Assembly (NCBI RefSeq): GCF_900188175.1
Contig: NZ_FZOQ01000002.1
Span: 62,001 to 126,000, forward strand
DNA from: Pontibacter ummariensis
Lineage (GTDB): Bacteria; Bacteroidota; Bacteroidia; Cytophagales; Hymenobacteraceae
Direction: 5' to 3'
DNA length: 64,000 nucleotides
The translations under genes and the position numbers were made by a program. This document shows, piece after piece, positions 53,906-62,538 of this stretch. The stretch's first letter is position 1, and the number at the start of each line of letters is the position of its first letter. The notes beneath the pieces are model-generated. The model worked only from the letters and a program-made list of their open reading frames with translations, searched no databases and was not told the origin of the DNA.

Positions 53906-54577
53906 ATGATACTAAACAAACTATATTTTATATTACCGTTAATTTTACTTGTCAATTCCTGTACCGAGGGCAACACCAGTAGCGCCGTGGTAGATGGCGA
54001 TGTGGAGACGCTGGCGGCAGTAGATACAACCGGGCTGGCACAGGCCACTTTCGCAAGCGGGTGTTTCTGGTGCACAGAGGCTTATTTTGAGCGCGTGGAG
54101 GGGGTTAAGGCGGTTATTTCCGGCTATGCAGGAGGGGAAAAGCCAAACCCTACTTACGAGGAGGTGAGCGCGGGTGCCACGGATTATGCCGAAGTGGTGC
54201 AGGTTTATTACGACCCGGAAGAGGTGAGTTACCAGGAACTGGTGGAAGTGTTCTTTGCCACCCATGACCCGACCACCCTGAACCGACAGGGACCTGACAT
54301 CGGGGCACAGTACCGCAGTATTGCTTTCTACCGAAACCCAGAGCAGGAAGCTATTATCAGAACTTATATCCAGCAACTCGAGGAGTCCGGCGCCTACAAG
54401 AACGACATTGTGACAGAGGTGCAACCCTTTGAAAGGTTCTGGGAGGCCGAAGCGTACCACCAGGATTATTACCGCCGTAACCCCAACGATCCTTATGTAG
54501 TGTCGGTGGCAAGGCCAAAGGTGCAGAAGTTCGAGGCAAACTATCAGGACAAGCTAAAGCCGGAATACGTGCAGTAA
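53906..54577 (+). CDS. msrA: Peptide-methionine (S)-S-oxide reductase MsrA, lipoprotein form
   Basis: MsrA repairs oxidised methionine. The 223-residue protein has a lipoprotein signal (LVNSC, Cys about residue 19) and the MsrA domain with catalytic GCFWCTEAYFE, GYAGGEKPNPTYEEVSAG, HDPTTLNRQGPDIGAQYRS and YHQDYYRRNP. Lipidation places it in the periplasm, facing envelope proteins. Apart from the lipobox Cys, only the two Cys of GCFWC are present, so the usual C-terminal resolving Cys is absent. No MsrB gene is adjacent. Confidence 0.95.
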   Translation: MILNKLYFILPLILLVNSCTEGNTSSAVVDGDVETLAAVDTTGLAQATFASGCFWCTEAYFERVEGVKAVISGYAGGEKPNPTYEEVSAGATDYAEVVQVYYDPEEVSYQELVEVFFATHDPTTLNRQGPDIGAQYRSIAFYRNPEQEAIIRTYIQQLEESGAYKNDIVTEVQPFERFWEAEAYHQDYYRRNPNDPYVVSVARPKVQKFEANYQDKLKPEYVQ

Positions 54578-54645
54578 AAAGACATTTTCAATCAATTTTA
54601 GCGCAGCCAACGTAGTACAGGCTGTGAAATTAAACGAACTAGGAA

Positions 54646-55056
54646 ATGGACTTTATTGTAAATTTACTCGTAAGTGCCGGTGTTATTCTACTCCTGGCCA
54701 ATGCGATGTCGAGCGTGCATGTGAAAAGCTTCTGGACAGCTCTCTGGGTAGCTTTCCTGATCGGTATTTTTAATGCCACCATTGGCTGGCTGCTAAGTGG
54801 TGTCTTAAACCTTGTCTCTTTCTTCCTTCTAGAAGCCATTGTCAGCCTGATTGTTACGGCTTTGATGATAAAGCTGGTGGATGTACTGGTTGGTAACTTT
54901 AAAGTGGACGGCTTCTGGCCCGCCCTTGTAATTGCTATCGCCACAGCCATTGCGGTTGCTATTGCTGGCTGGATAGGCGGCGATGACGAGGAAAGCTTTG
55001 CGCAACTGCAAGAAACAAGACAACCTAAAACGGAAGTAGTGCTTGCTGGCAGATAA
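54646..55056 (+). CDS. Phage-holin-4-like (superfamily IV) membrane protein
   Basis: The 136-residue protein has about four membrane helices (residues 2-20, 27-48, 58-80, 85-108) and Gly/Asn-containing turns (FNATIGWLLSGVLNLVSFF) as in the 'phage holin family/mycobacterial 4-TM' proteins. These are widespread chromosomal membrane proteins; lysis function is not established and no phage genes are near. The C-terminal 25 residues are hydrophilic. It ends at a strong terminator before the BLUF gene. Confidence 0.85.
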   Translation: MDFIVNLLVSAGVILLLANAMSSVHVKSFWTALWVAFLIGIFNATIGWLLSGVLNLVSFFLLEAIVSLIVTALMIKLVDVLVGNFKVDGFWPALVIAIATAIAVAIAGWIGGDDEESFAQLQETRQPKTEVVLAGR

Positions 55057-55107
55057 GGAGGACGGGCCTGTCTTAAGCTTGCAAGTACCTGCTAAACATA
55101 CTAATAT

Positions 55108-55150
55108 AAAATAAGGGCCTACACGTGATTTGTGCAGGCCCTTATTTTAG
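55108..55150 (+). terminator. Intrinsic terminator after holin-like gene
   Basis: Seventeen-bp stem with one mismatch (55108-55124, 55132-55148), followed by TTTTAG. Confidence 0.85.
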
Positions 55151-55248
55151 CAAGTTACACTGCTCAAAGGAAGGCTCGTGTTGTAGCTGAAGCCCGGTAC
55201 TTTTAGAATAGCCCCGTGCTTCCTATCTTTACGCATTTAAGTATTTTT

Positions 55249-55671
55249 ATGCATCAATTAGTATACGTCAGTTCAGCCGTAGAACTCGTGAACGAAGACG
55301 TCCTGAAAGCGCTGTTGGTCAAATCCAGGGCGAATAATGAGGCAATTCATTTAACCGGCATGCTCTTGTACCACGATGGTAATTTTATACAGGTGCTGGA
55401 AGGGGAGAAAGAGCAGGTACTGAAGCTCTTCCATAAAATTGAGAAAGACGCCCGCCATAGGGGAATCATCAAATTGATTAGCGTATCCATCCAAAGCCGC
55501 GACTTCCCCGATTGGTCTATGGGCTTCAAAAGCCTGTCGGCCCAAGATTACAAGCAGGTAATGGGCTACTTTGACCCTACCGTTAACAAGCAACTAAAAG
55601 TACCGGGTGCCAGTGACGATCGTGTTGCCCTCTCGCTGCTGAAAACCTTTACCGCAAACAACATCTACTGA
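55249..55671 (+). CDS. Stand-alone BLUF-domain blue-light sensor
   Basis: BLUF proteins bind FAD non-covalently and switch hydrogen bonding in blue light. From ATG 55249 the protein has 140 residues and no effector domain. Photocycle residues are present: Tyr in LVYVSSAV, Asn in SRANNEAIHLTGMLLY, Gln in GNFIQVLEG, and Trp/Met in DFPDWSMGF. It must signal by protein contact. The longer frame at 55216 adds eleven residues not seen in the family. TATCTTTA, one base off the -7 consensus, lies 17 bp upstream. It is convergent with the DUF779 gene. Confidence 0.94.
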   Translation: MHQLVYVSSAVELVNEDVLKALLVKSRANNEAIHLTGMLLYHDGNFIQVLEGEKEQVLKLFHKIEKDARHRGIIKLISVSIQSRDFPDWSMGFKSLSAQDYKQVMGYFDPTVNKQLKVPGASDDRVALSLLKTFTANNIY

Positions 55672-55674
55672 AAG

Positions 55675-56043
55675 TTAAAGCTGCGGAAGCTGCGCCATTT
55701 CCTGCTCCGTGAATACCCTGGACCGGATGTGGAAGCGTAGCCCAAGGGGGATTTCTAGGGAGAAACTGGCTCCACGGCCTGGCGTTACATCGAGGGTTAG
55801 CTGAGTATGTTTCCAGTACTCGTACTGATCGCGAGCCATGTAGAACTTGCAGCCATACACCTCACCCAGCAGTACATCACTCTCACCTACTCTAAACTCC
55901 CCCTCTTCAAAACACATGGGCTGGGAGCCATCGCAGCAGCCTCCGCTTTGATGGAACATCAGGGGGCCATGCTTTTCCCGCAACTGGTCTATCACTTCCT
56001 TTGCTTTGTCTGTTACCAGTACGCGTTTAACGTTTTCTTCCAT
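55675..56043 (-). CDS. DUF779 family protein
   Basis: The 122-residue cytoplasmic protein has the DUF779 pattern: VLVTDKAKEVIDQLREKHGPLMFHQSGGCCDGSQPMC, LGEVYGCKFYM and SFSLEIPLGLRFHIRSRVF. The conserved cysteines (GGCCDG, PMC, GCKF) suggest a metal or redox site. Homologues are typically next to acetaldehyde-type aldehyde dehydrogenases; here it follows one by 66 bp on the same strand. A hairpin (56056-56089) lies between them. Function is unproven. Confidence 0.92.
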   Translation of the reverse strand: MEENVKRVLVTDKAKEVIDQLREKHGPLMFHQSGGCCDGSQPMCFEEGEFRVGESDVLLGEVYGCKFYMARDQYEYWKHTQLTLDVTPGRGASFSLEIPLGLRFHIRSRVFTEQEMAQLPQL

Positions 56044-56055
56044 AATCTTTAAGTA

Positions 56056-56089
56056 AGATGCCTGCCCCGAAGTAAGGTGGCAGGCATCT
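56056..56089 (-). promoter_or_regulatory. Intercistronic hairpin between ALDH and DUF779 genes
   Basis: AGATGCCTGCC / GGCAGGCATCT (56056-56066, 56079-56089), 12-base loop, weak T-run. It could be partial termination or mRNA stabilisation that sets the ratio of the two products. Confidence 0.55.
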
Positions 56090-56109
56090 GTTAAAAAAGA
56101 TAGTCTCTG

Positions 56110-57642
56110 TTAAAAGAAGCCCAGCTTGTTCTTATCGTACGAGATCAGCATGTTCTTCGTCTGGCGATAGTGGTTTAGCATCATCTTGTGCGTCTCACGT
56201 CCGAAGCCAGACTTTTTGTATCCACCGAAAGGAGCATGGGCCGGGTAGGCATGGTAGCAATTAACCCATACACGCCCAGCCTGTATGGCGCGTGGAATCT
56301 GGTAGATTTCATGTGCGTCTCGTGTCCATAGGCCGGCACCTAAGCCATACAAAGTATCGTTGGCCATATCAATCGCTTCTTCTGCCGTTTTGAAAGTAGC
56401 CACAGAAACAACCGGACCAAAGATCTCTTCCTGAAACACCCGCATCTTGTTGTTGCCTTTAAAGATGGTCGGCTTTATGTAGTAGCCATTTTCCAGGCCA
56501 CTGTTCAACTTAGCGGCACCGCCGCCAGCCAATACCTCGGCGCCTTCCTGCTTGCCAACGTCCATATAGGAGAGGATCTTCTCAAATTGGTCGTTTGAGG
56601 CTTGTGCGCCCATCATGGTGTCTTCGGAGAGGGGATGACCTACTTTGATAGCTTCTGTGCGCGCTATAACGCGCTCCATAAAGCGATCGTAAACACTTTC
56701 ATGTACCAGAATACGGGACGGGCAGGTACAAACTTCCCCCTGGTTCAGGGCAAACATCACAGCTCCTTCCACACACTTATCAAAGAAAGCATCATCGGCA
56801 TCGGCAATGCTCGGCATAAAGATGTTTGGAGACTTTCCACCAAGCTCCATCGTTACGGGTACCAGGTTCTCAGAAGCGTATTGCATAATCAGGCGGCCAG
56901 TGGTGGTCTCGCCGGTGAAAGCAACTTTAGCCACGCGAGGGGAGGAGGCAAGCGGCTTACCGGCTTCGGGTCCGAAACCAGTGACAACGTTGAGCACACC
57001 TGCCGGCAGTACATCCTGTATCAGTTCCATAAGCAGCATGATGCTGGTAGGGGTCTGCTCAGCTGGCTTCATTACCACGCAACAGCCGGCCGCGAGGGCA
57101 GGGGCCATTTTCCAGGTGGCCATTAACAAGGGGAAGTTCCATGGAATGATCTGGCCCACTACGCCGATTGGCTCCTGCAGGTTAATGCTAATGGTAAACG
57201 TATCATGCTCCGACATCGTGCTTTCGTCGGCACGGATCACACCTGCAAAGTAGCGGAAATGATCGATGCATAGGGGGATGTCCGCAGCACGGGTTTCGCG
57301 GATAGCTTTGCCGTTGTCTACTGTTTCGGCGCGCGCCAGCAGCTCGGCGTTCTGCTCCATAATGTTGGCAATATCCAGCAGTACCTTGCTACGGGCGGCC
57401 GCAGAGGTCTTAGACCAGGACTTAAAAGCCTTGTGCGCGGCGTCCAGCGCCTTGTCTATGTCTTCTTTGTTGCCCCGTGCGGCTTTGGTAAAAGGCTTGC
57501 CGTCAATAGGCGAGATGTTGTCGAAGTACTCGCCGCTTGCCGGGGCAACCCACTCGCCCCCGATAAAGTGGTCATACTTTTCTTTAAACTTAGGCCGCTC
57601 CAGAACCGCGGACTTTTCCTGAGGCATTGCTACTGCATCCAT
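56110..57642 (-). CDS. NAD-dependent aldehyde dehydrogenase (AldB/ExaC-like)
   Basis: The 510-residue enzyme oxidises small aldehydes such as acetaldehyde to acids. ALDH motifs are complete: PWNFPLLM (residue 168 on), the coenzyme-site motif FTGETTTG, the general base Glu267 in MELGGK, and the nucleophile Cys305 in [11 protein letters not shown], the form typical of AldB/ExaC. It is co-directional with DUF779 and divergent from an AraC-type regulator, a complete regulated cassette. Confidence 0.95.
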   Translation of the reverse strand: MDAVAMPQEKSAVLERPKFKEKYDHFIGGEWVAPASGEYFDNISPIDGKPFTKAARGNKEDIDKALDAAHKAFKSWSKTSAAARSKVLLDIANIMEQNAELLARAETVDNGKAIRETRAADIPLCIDHFRYFAGVIRADESTMSEHDTFTISINLQEPIGVVGQIIPWNFPLLMATWKMAPALAAGCCVVMKPAEQTPTSIMLLMELIQDVLPAGVLNVVTGFGPEAGKPLASSPRVAKVAFTGETTTGRLIMQYASENLVPVTMELGGKSPNIFMPSIADADDAFFDKCVEGAVMFALNQGEVCTCPSRILVHESVYDRFMERVIARTEAIKVGHPLSEDTMMGAQASNDQFEKILSYMDVGKQEGAEVLAGGGAAKLNSGLENGYYIKPTIFKGNNKMRVFQEEIFGPVVSVATFKTAEEAIDMANDTLYGLGAGLWTRDAHEIYQIPRAIQAGRVWVNCYHAYPAHAPFGGYKKSGFGRETHKMMLNHYRQTKNMLISYDKNKLGFF

Positions 57643-57731
57643 AGTATAATCGTTTAGGTGATTAGTTCGATAGAAGCAAGGTCCGCATAAGGTCTGTCTT
57701 AAACTTTTCCTATTATATCAAAAACTATTCT

Positions 57732-57760
57732 TATCGTATCAAGTTGATATTGATACGGTA
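57732..57760. promoter_or_regulatory. Palindrome CGTATCAA-N7-TTGATACG between ALDH and AraC genes
   Basis: Perfect 8-bp arms (57735-57742, 57750-57757), extendable with one mismatch to 57732-57760. It lies 90 bp from the ALDH start and 34 bp from the AraC start, suited to control of both. Confidence 0.6.
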
Positions 57761-57793
57761 GGTTTTTATATTGAGCAATCACTCATAGTACAT

Positions 57794-58735
57794 ATGGCAC
57801 CCAGACATATCCTGCAAGCAATACCTGTGCGCGATGAGCGGTCCTTATTCACGCTAGTGGAGAACAGGTCGGCCTACACATTGGATGCCTGTGAGCTGAA
57901 CGTGTTTGAAACGCACCAGGAGGCCAGGGGAGTAAACCTTTCGTTTGGCGATTGGGTGCTGACCAGCATGCTCCGGGGCAAAAAAGTGATGCACCTTTAC
58001 GACAAGCCCGGCTTCGACTACCTCCCGGGTGAGTCGGTGATCGTACCACCAAACGAGTTAATGAAGATTGACTTCCCGGAAGCAGAAAAGCATAATCCCA
58101 CGCAATGCATAGCCCTGGCTATTTCGGCAGAGCAAATCAACAGCACCCTACAGTTGCTAAACGAGCAGTACCCTAAGGTTGAGCAGGATGCACAGTGGCG
58201 TATTAACCAGGAGTACTTTCACCTGGCTAACAACGCAGAACTGGCCGATATCATTAACCGCCTGATTCGCATCAGCTTGAGTGAACATACCAGGGAAAAA
58301 GATATTCTGGCGGGGCTCGCCCTAAAAGAACTTTTGATCCGGCTGATGCAGACACAGGCCCGTCACCTGTTCGAGGCTAACTGCACGCAGCTTTCGGCTA
58401 CACACCGCTTTGCCCATGTCCTCCAGTATATCAAAGAGAACATTACTTCCCGCATCGATGTTAACAGGCTAAGCGACAAGGCCTGTATGAGCCGGGCAAG
58501 CTTTTTCAGAAAGTTTAAAGAAGAGTTCGGACACACACCTGCTGACTTTATCCTGCGCGAGCGCCTGCGGCTTGCTAAGAAGTACCTCCAGAATCCAGCT
58601 AACTCTGTTACCCAAGCCTGTTACATGGCCGGCTTCCAAAACCTCAGTTATTTTATCAGAGCCTTTAAAAACGAGGTAGGTGCCACGCCTAAAGTTTTTC
58701 AGCAACAAGCCGATAAAACGCTAGCGGTCCGTTAA
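57794..58735 (+). CDS. AraC-family transcriptional regulator
   Basis: The 313-residue protein has an N-terminal sensor domain (AraC_N-like, residues 1-195) and a C-terminal double HTH (VNRLSDKACMSRASFFRKFKEEFGHTPADFILRERL...SVTQACYMAGFQNLSYFIRAFKNEVGATPKVF), the standard AraC/XylS ending. It is divergent from aldehyde dehydrogenase and DUF779 with a palindrome between, so it most likely activates that cassette in response to an aldehyde or alcohol (inference from context). Confidence 0.94.
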   Translation: MAPRHILQAIPVRDERSLFTLVENRSAYTLDACELNVFETHQEARGVNLSFGDWVLTSMLRGKKVMHLYDKPGFDYLPGESVIVPPNELMKIDFPEAEKHNPTQCIALAISAEQINSTLQLLNEQYPKVEQDAQWRINQEYFHLANNAELADIINRLIRISLSEHTREKDILAGLALKELLIRLMQTQARHLFEANCTQLSATHRFAHVLQYIKENITSRIDVNRLSDKACMSRASFFRKFKEEFGHTPADFILRERLRLAKKYLQNPANSVTQACYMAGFQNLSYFIRAFKNEVGATPKVFQQQADKTLAVR

Positions 58736-58815
58736 GCCGCTGTGGTCTTTTATATTCTCCGGTAAGAAGTACGACTGTGACTGTAGTAGCATCTAAAACC
58801 GCTATATAGAACTCA

Positions 58816-58831
58816 GCTAACGACCGTTAGC
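58816..58831. promoter_or_regulatory. Palindrome GCTAAC-N4-GTTAGC upstream of the GapN-like gene
   Basis: Perfect 6-bp arms sharing the CTAAC/GTTAG half-site with the TetR operators at 42777 and 43429, but with a 4-base instead of 3-base spacer. Located 161 bp before the GapN-like gene. Confidence 0.35.
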
Positions 58832-58992
58832 AGTTTGACACAAAGCACCGTTTTTAGTTGCAACTTAGATAATTATTTTTCCTTTTTGTTTACATTATTA
58901 AAAACATCTCCTTAACTTAAGCACTCAATCACCAGCCTAAAGAGCAACACTTAGCTCCAGGAACAGTAATTTATCACCTTAAAACATGTGTA

Positions 58993-60642
58993 ATGAGTGT
59001 AACAGAGTTTGCAGCTAACGCAACAGAAGAGCAGGTAAAGGCAATTTTTGTAGAAGAGGATCAGATTCCGGAAGAATTTAAGTTGAAACAGGAGATTCAT
59101 CAGCGTGAATACCTGTCTAACGGGGAAATGAAACAGTGGGAGGGAGACATGCATACCGTGTACTCTCCAGTGGCTGTTAAAACTGCCGAGGGTTATAAAC
59201 GCAAAGTTATTGGCACTTACCCTGTTTGTACTGAGATAGAGGCAATGGAGTCCTTAGCTGCTGCCGTGGCAGCCTATGATAATGGACGCGGGCAGTGGCC
59301 TACCATGAGCGTACAAGACAGAATTCGTTGTGTAGAGCAGTTTACCCATAAAATGATAGAGCAGAAGGACCTGGTCGTGAAGCTCATCATGTGGGAGATA
59401 GGCAAGTCTGTAGCTGACTCTGTAAAGGAGTTTGACAGAACCGTAGAGTATATTTATGCGACAATTGACGCACTGAAAGATATTGACCGTGATTCGTCCC
59501 GCTTTGTGATAGAGCAGGGGATAGTGGCCCAGATCCGTCGTTCCCCGTTGGGTGTTGTATTGTGCATGGGGCCATTCAACTACCCCCTGAACGAAACCTT
59601 TACCACGCTGATCCCGGCACTGATCATGGGGAACACCTTGTTGTTTAAACCGCCGAAGCACGGAACACTACTGCACTATCCCTTATTAGAGGCGTTTAAA
59701 GAGTGCTTCCCGAAAGGGGTGGTGAATACGATTTATGGCCGTGGACATGCCATTGTGCCAGCCCTGATGCAATCCGGCAAAATAAACGTGCTGACCCTGA
59801 TCGGATCCAGTAAAGTGGCCGACGAGCTGAAGAAACTGCACCCGAAGGTAAACCGCCTGCGGGCCATCCTTGGCTTAGACGCGAAGAATGCCGCTATCGT
59901 AACCGAGAATGCCGACATAGATTTAGCGGTATCCGAGACGGTACTGGGCGCACTCTCTTTTAACGGACAGCGCTGCACAGCCCTGAAGATCATATTCGTG
60001 CATCGTTCCAAGGTAGACCAGTTCCTGCAGCAGTTAAGTGAGGCTGTGGGCAAACTGAAAATAGGCATGCCATGGGAAAAAGGAGTAGCCCTGACGCCGC
60101 TGCCAGAGCCTCAAAAACCAGCTTACCTGAAAGACCTGATCGATGATGCCGTGGCTAATGGAGCGAGGGTGGTGAATGAAGGCGGTGGAACGGCTTTCGA
60201 ATCATTTGTATACCCGGCAGTGCTTTACCCGGTAAACAAGGACATGAAAGTGTATCGGGAAGAGCAGTTCGGGCCAATTATTCCAGTGATCGCTTTTGAT
60301 GACCTGGAAGAGCCGATCGAGTACCTGATCGAATCCACGCATGGCCAGCAGGTAAGCATTTTCAGCAGCGATCCAACCGAAACCGCTTCGTTAATAGATC
60401 CACTGGTGAACCAGGTAAGCCGCGTGAACATCAACTGCCAGTGCCAGCGGGGCCCGGACGTATTTCCGTTCACAGGTCGTAAAGACAGCGCCGAAGGCAC
60501 ATTGTCTGTGGTAGATGCTTTGCGTTCGTTTTCCATCCGTTCTTTGGTAGCTACCAAGTTGAATGAGAACAACAAACACCTGATAAATGAAATCGTGAAG
60601 GAAGAGAACTCCAACTTCCTGAGCACGAAGTATATTTTTTAG
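58993..60642 (+). CDS. gapN: GapN-like NADP-dependent glyceraldehyde-3-phosphate dehydrogenase
   Basis: GapN (ALDH11) oxidises glyceraldehyde-3-phosphate directly to 3-phosphoglycerate. The 549-residue protein has PFNYPLNETF (Asn196), LFKPPKHG, the nucleophile Cys328 in FNGQRCTALK and EEQFGPIIPV. At the place of the general-base motif ELGG it reads GLDA (294-297), so the usual Glu is missing; substrate or mechanism may differ from classical GapN. An extra N-terminal 50 residues is present. It ends at a good terminator and has an AT-rich upstream region. Confidence 0.82.
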   Translation: MSVTEFAANATEEQVKAIFVEEDQIPEEFKLKQEIHQREYLSNGEMKQWEGDMHTVYSPVAVKTAEGYKRKVIGTYPVCTEIEAMESLAAAVAAYDNGRGQWPTMSVQDRIRCVEQFTHKMIEQKDLVVKLIMWEIGKSVADSVKEFDRTVEYIYATIDALKDIDRDSSRFVIEQGIVAQIRRSPLGVVLCMGPFNYPLNETFTTLIPALIMGNTLLFKPPKHGTLLHYPLLEAFKECFPKGVVNTIYGRGHAIVPALMQSGKINVLTLIGSSKVADELKKLHPKVNRLRAILGLDAKNAAIVTENADIDLAVSETVLGALSFNGQRCTALKIIFVHRSKVDQFLQQLSEAVGKLKIGMPWEKGVALTPLPEPQKPAYLKDLIDDAVANGARVVNEGGGTAFESFVYPAVLYPVNKDMKVYREEQFGPIIPVIAFDDLEEPIEYLIESTHGQQVSIFSSDPTETASLIDPLVNQVSRVNINCQCQRGPDVFPFTGRKDSAEGTLSVVDALRSFSIRSLVATKLNENNKHLINEIVKEENSNFLSTKYIF

Positions 60643-60681
60643 TAAGAAGAGTTTAAGAGTGAGTGATAGTTTAGTTTAGTG

Positions 60682-60716
60682 AAAAAAGTCGCTGTCCTGT
60701 ACGGCGACTTTTTTTC
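60682..60716 (+). terminator. Intrinsic terminator after the GapN-like gene
   Basis: Eleven-bp stem AAAAAAGTCGC / GCGACTTTTTT (60682-60692, 60704-60714), then T's. Confidence 0.85.
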
Positions 60717-60736
60717 ATTTAAAAGCACACCTATTC

Positions 60737-60825
60737 GTACTTAACATAAAGTACATTATAAGTGACACTTAAAATAGAGGACTTACCTCGTACATTATAA
60801 GTCTTATAATTTATATTATGTTAAG
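60737..60825. repeat. Cluster of direct and inverted repeats (GTACATTATAAGT x2)
   Basis: A 13-bp direct repeat (60751-60763, 60790-60802) is enclosed by a 10-bp inverted repeat CTTAACATAA / TTATGTTAAG (60740-60749, 60816-60825), with GTACTT-N6-AAGTAC overlapping the left end (60737-60754). Very AT-rich; function unknown. Confidence 0.6.
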
Positions 60826-61272
60826 TAACATATGAAATATGGAGTAAAGCGCTGTTGTTTCTCTTTATCTCATGCTGTTTTCAACTTGAATTAGTAACTC
60901 TCCTTGTAAAGAATTGCCTGTCTCACCTACTACAATGTTTCGCTGGTTTCTTATTCTCTGTCCTTTTACGGACTTCACGTCTTCCCTTTAGCAAGCTCAT
61001 GCGTCTATTCTCCTTGGCATTCCTCAGCTTTCTGCGTTTGAATTAGAGCCATGCGTATAATTTATAATCAGGGCAACTTATACCACTTCATATCACTCTG
61101 CTTAAGATCTATACTGCTCCAGATCCTTTTTCGGGTATTGCCCCCAACTTACCTGCGCACGTCCTCTTACACAAGCCATTTCCTGCTTCTTATGATGCTA
61201 ATCCTCCATGTGGCGGCTACTACCTATTAAGCCTTATTCTCAAGATGCCGTAGCCTACCCTATTTAACATAA
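60826..61272. other. Non-coding stretch of about 450 bp, no gene recognised
   Basis: No convincing reading frame on either strand; the longest (63 codons, plus) starts at TTG and is unlike any family I know. The plus strand is pyrimidine-rich. It could be a structured RNA, a decayed gene or a promoter region. Confidence 0.4.
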
Positions 61273-61302
61273 AAAAGGGGAAGCATTTGCTTCCCCTTTT
61301 AG
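61273..61302 (-). terminator. Intrinsic terminator after the TPR protein gene
   Basis: Twelve-bp stem AAAAGGGGAAGC / GCTTCCCCTTTT (61273-61284, 61289-61300), loop ATTT. It follows the TPR gene on the minus strand. Confidence 0.8.
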
Positions 61303-61326
61303 TATTTATTGTAACGCTAATAGCTA

Positions 61327-62466
61327 CTACTCGTTGCTGCTCAGCATTTTGTTGATTCTGTCAGCGTCCGCTTTACGGTTCAGGCGCGTATAAACTTTAA
61401 GCAAGTTCTGCATAGTAGCCTGATCTTTTGGCTGGATTTCCAGGGCCTTCTCGAAGTAAGGAAGAGACTCCTCGTAATATTTCTTCGCCTCAGCTTCCAG
61501 GGCTTTACCTTTCTTCTGATAGGTAGCGTAGTCCATCTTGGCCGCCTTGTTGTTTACTTCCGTGCCTTCGTTGTACTTCATTACGCCCAGGTTATAGTAC
61601 GCATCAAAGTTGTTCGGATCTGCTTCGATAGCCTTCTTATAAGCCTCTGTAGCACCTTTCAGGTCATTCTTACGCTCTAACAGGTTACCTTTTACAGCAT
61701 AAAGGCTGGCATTCTTTGGATCAGCGGCAATCGCATTGTCCAGCTTTGCCATGGCCTCATCGGCACGGTCGTTTTTCAGGTAGTACTTCAGTTCTTCCTG
61801 CATCAGGTACACACTGTTCGGATGCTCCTTCAGGCCAGCAGAAAGCGTCTTCATCACTTCTTCGTCAGTAGCTTCAGAAGCTTGCATCAGCTGAACTTTC
61901 GCCTTGTATACATCCTCTGTTTTGTGGCCCATGTCCAGCAGTGTATCGTAGAATTTGATAGCCTGCGGATAGTTCTGGTCGGCTGTAGACGCATAAGCAG
62001 CGTACAGCACGGCAGTTGTATCAGTTGGGCTTACTTTGTGCGCCAGCTCATACTTCTCGATCGCATTGTCCCAGTCCTGCTGGTTGTGGAACTCTACTGC
62101 CTGGTTCAGTACCTGGCCATAAAGCATTTGCTTACGCTCTGGCACCTGCTTGCCAAACTCTCCGTCTTTGCCGTCCAGTTCGACAGCTTTGTCAAAAGAC
62201 TCCAGCACAACAAGTGGCGTCTGATCATTTGTCAGCTTACCATAGATCGGGTTGCCGATCATATCCTGGTAAATAACGCCGCGGTAAAACCACGTCTTTG
62301 CTTTTTCTTTTGTCTTTTTATGTTCGATCGCCTGATCGATATCAGCCTGTGCTTTGTCCAGTGTTCCATTCTTGTGGTTCAGGATGGCACTGTTCACGGC
62401 TGAGTTCTGTGCACTCGCAACCGTGATACTGGCGGCTGCCAAAGCTGTCAAAAGTACTTTCTTCAT
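61327..62466 (-). CDS. Secreted tetratricopeptide-repeat protein
   Basis: The 379-residue protein has a signal peptide (MKKVLLTALAAASITVASAQ) and at least six TPR-like units (for example ALYGQVLNQAVEFHNQQDWDNAIEKYELA, ALYAAYASTADQNYPQAIKFYDTLL, KKAIEADPNNFDAYYNLGVMKYNEG). Such proteins are protein-interaction scaffolds in the periplasm; no partner is evident. It directly follows gyrA on the same strand with a 72-bp gap, so co-transcription is possible, and it ends at a terminator. Confidence 0.9.
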   Translation of the reverse strand: MKKVLLTALAAASITVASAQNSAVNSAILNHKNGTLDKAQADIDQAIEHKKTKEKAKTWFYRGVIYQDMIGNPIYGKLTNDQTPLVVLESFDKAVELDGKDGEFGKQVPERKQMLYGQVLNQAVEFHNQQDWDNAIEKYELAHKVSPTDTTAVLYAAYASTADQNYPQAIKFYDTLLDMGHKTEDVYKAKVQLMQASEATDEEVMKTLSAGLKEHPNSVYLMQEELKYYLKNDRADEAMAKLDNAIAADPKNASLYAVKGNLLERKNDLKGATEAYKKAIEADPNNFDAYYNLGVMKYNEGTEVNNKAAKMDYATYQKKGKALEAEAKKYYEESLPYFEKALEIQPKDQATMQNLLKVYTRLNRKADADRINKMLSSNE

Positions 62467-62538
62467 ATTGATAATGAATGGTTTGTGATTGTTTGCTTAA
62501 CGTTTATACTGTGATAATAAGTTCGATGCCTTTGATTT

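Noticed and set aside
60855..61046. 63-codon hydrophobic frame in the non-coding block
   Set aside because: TTG start, no ribosome site, no recognisable family and Leu/Phe/Ser composition typical of random pyrimidine-rich DNA.
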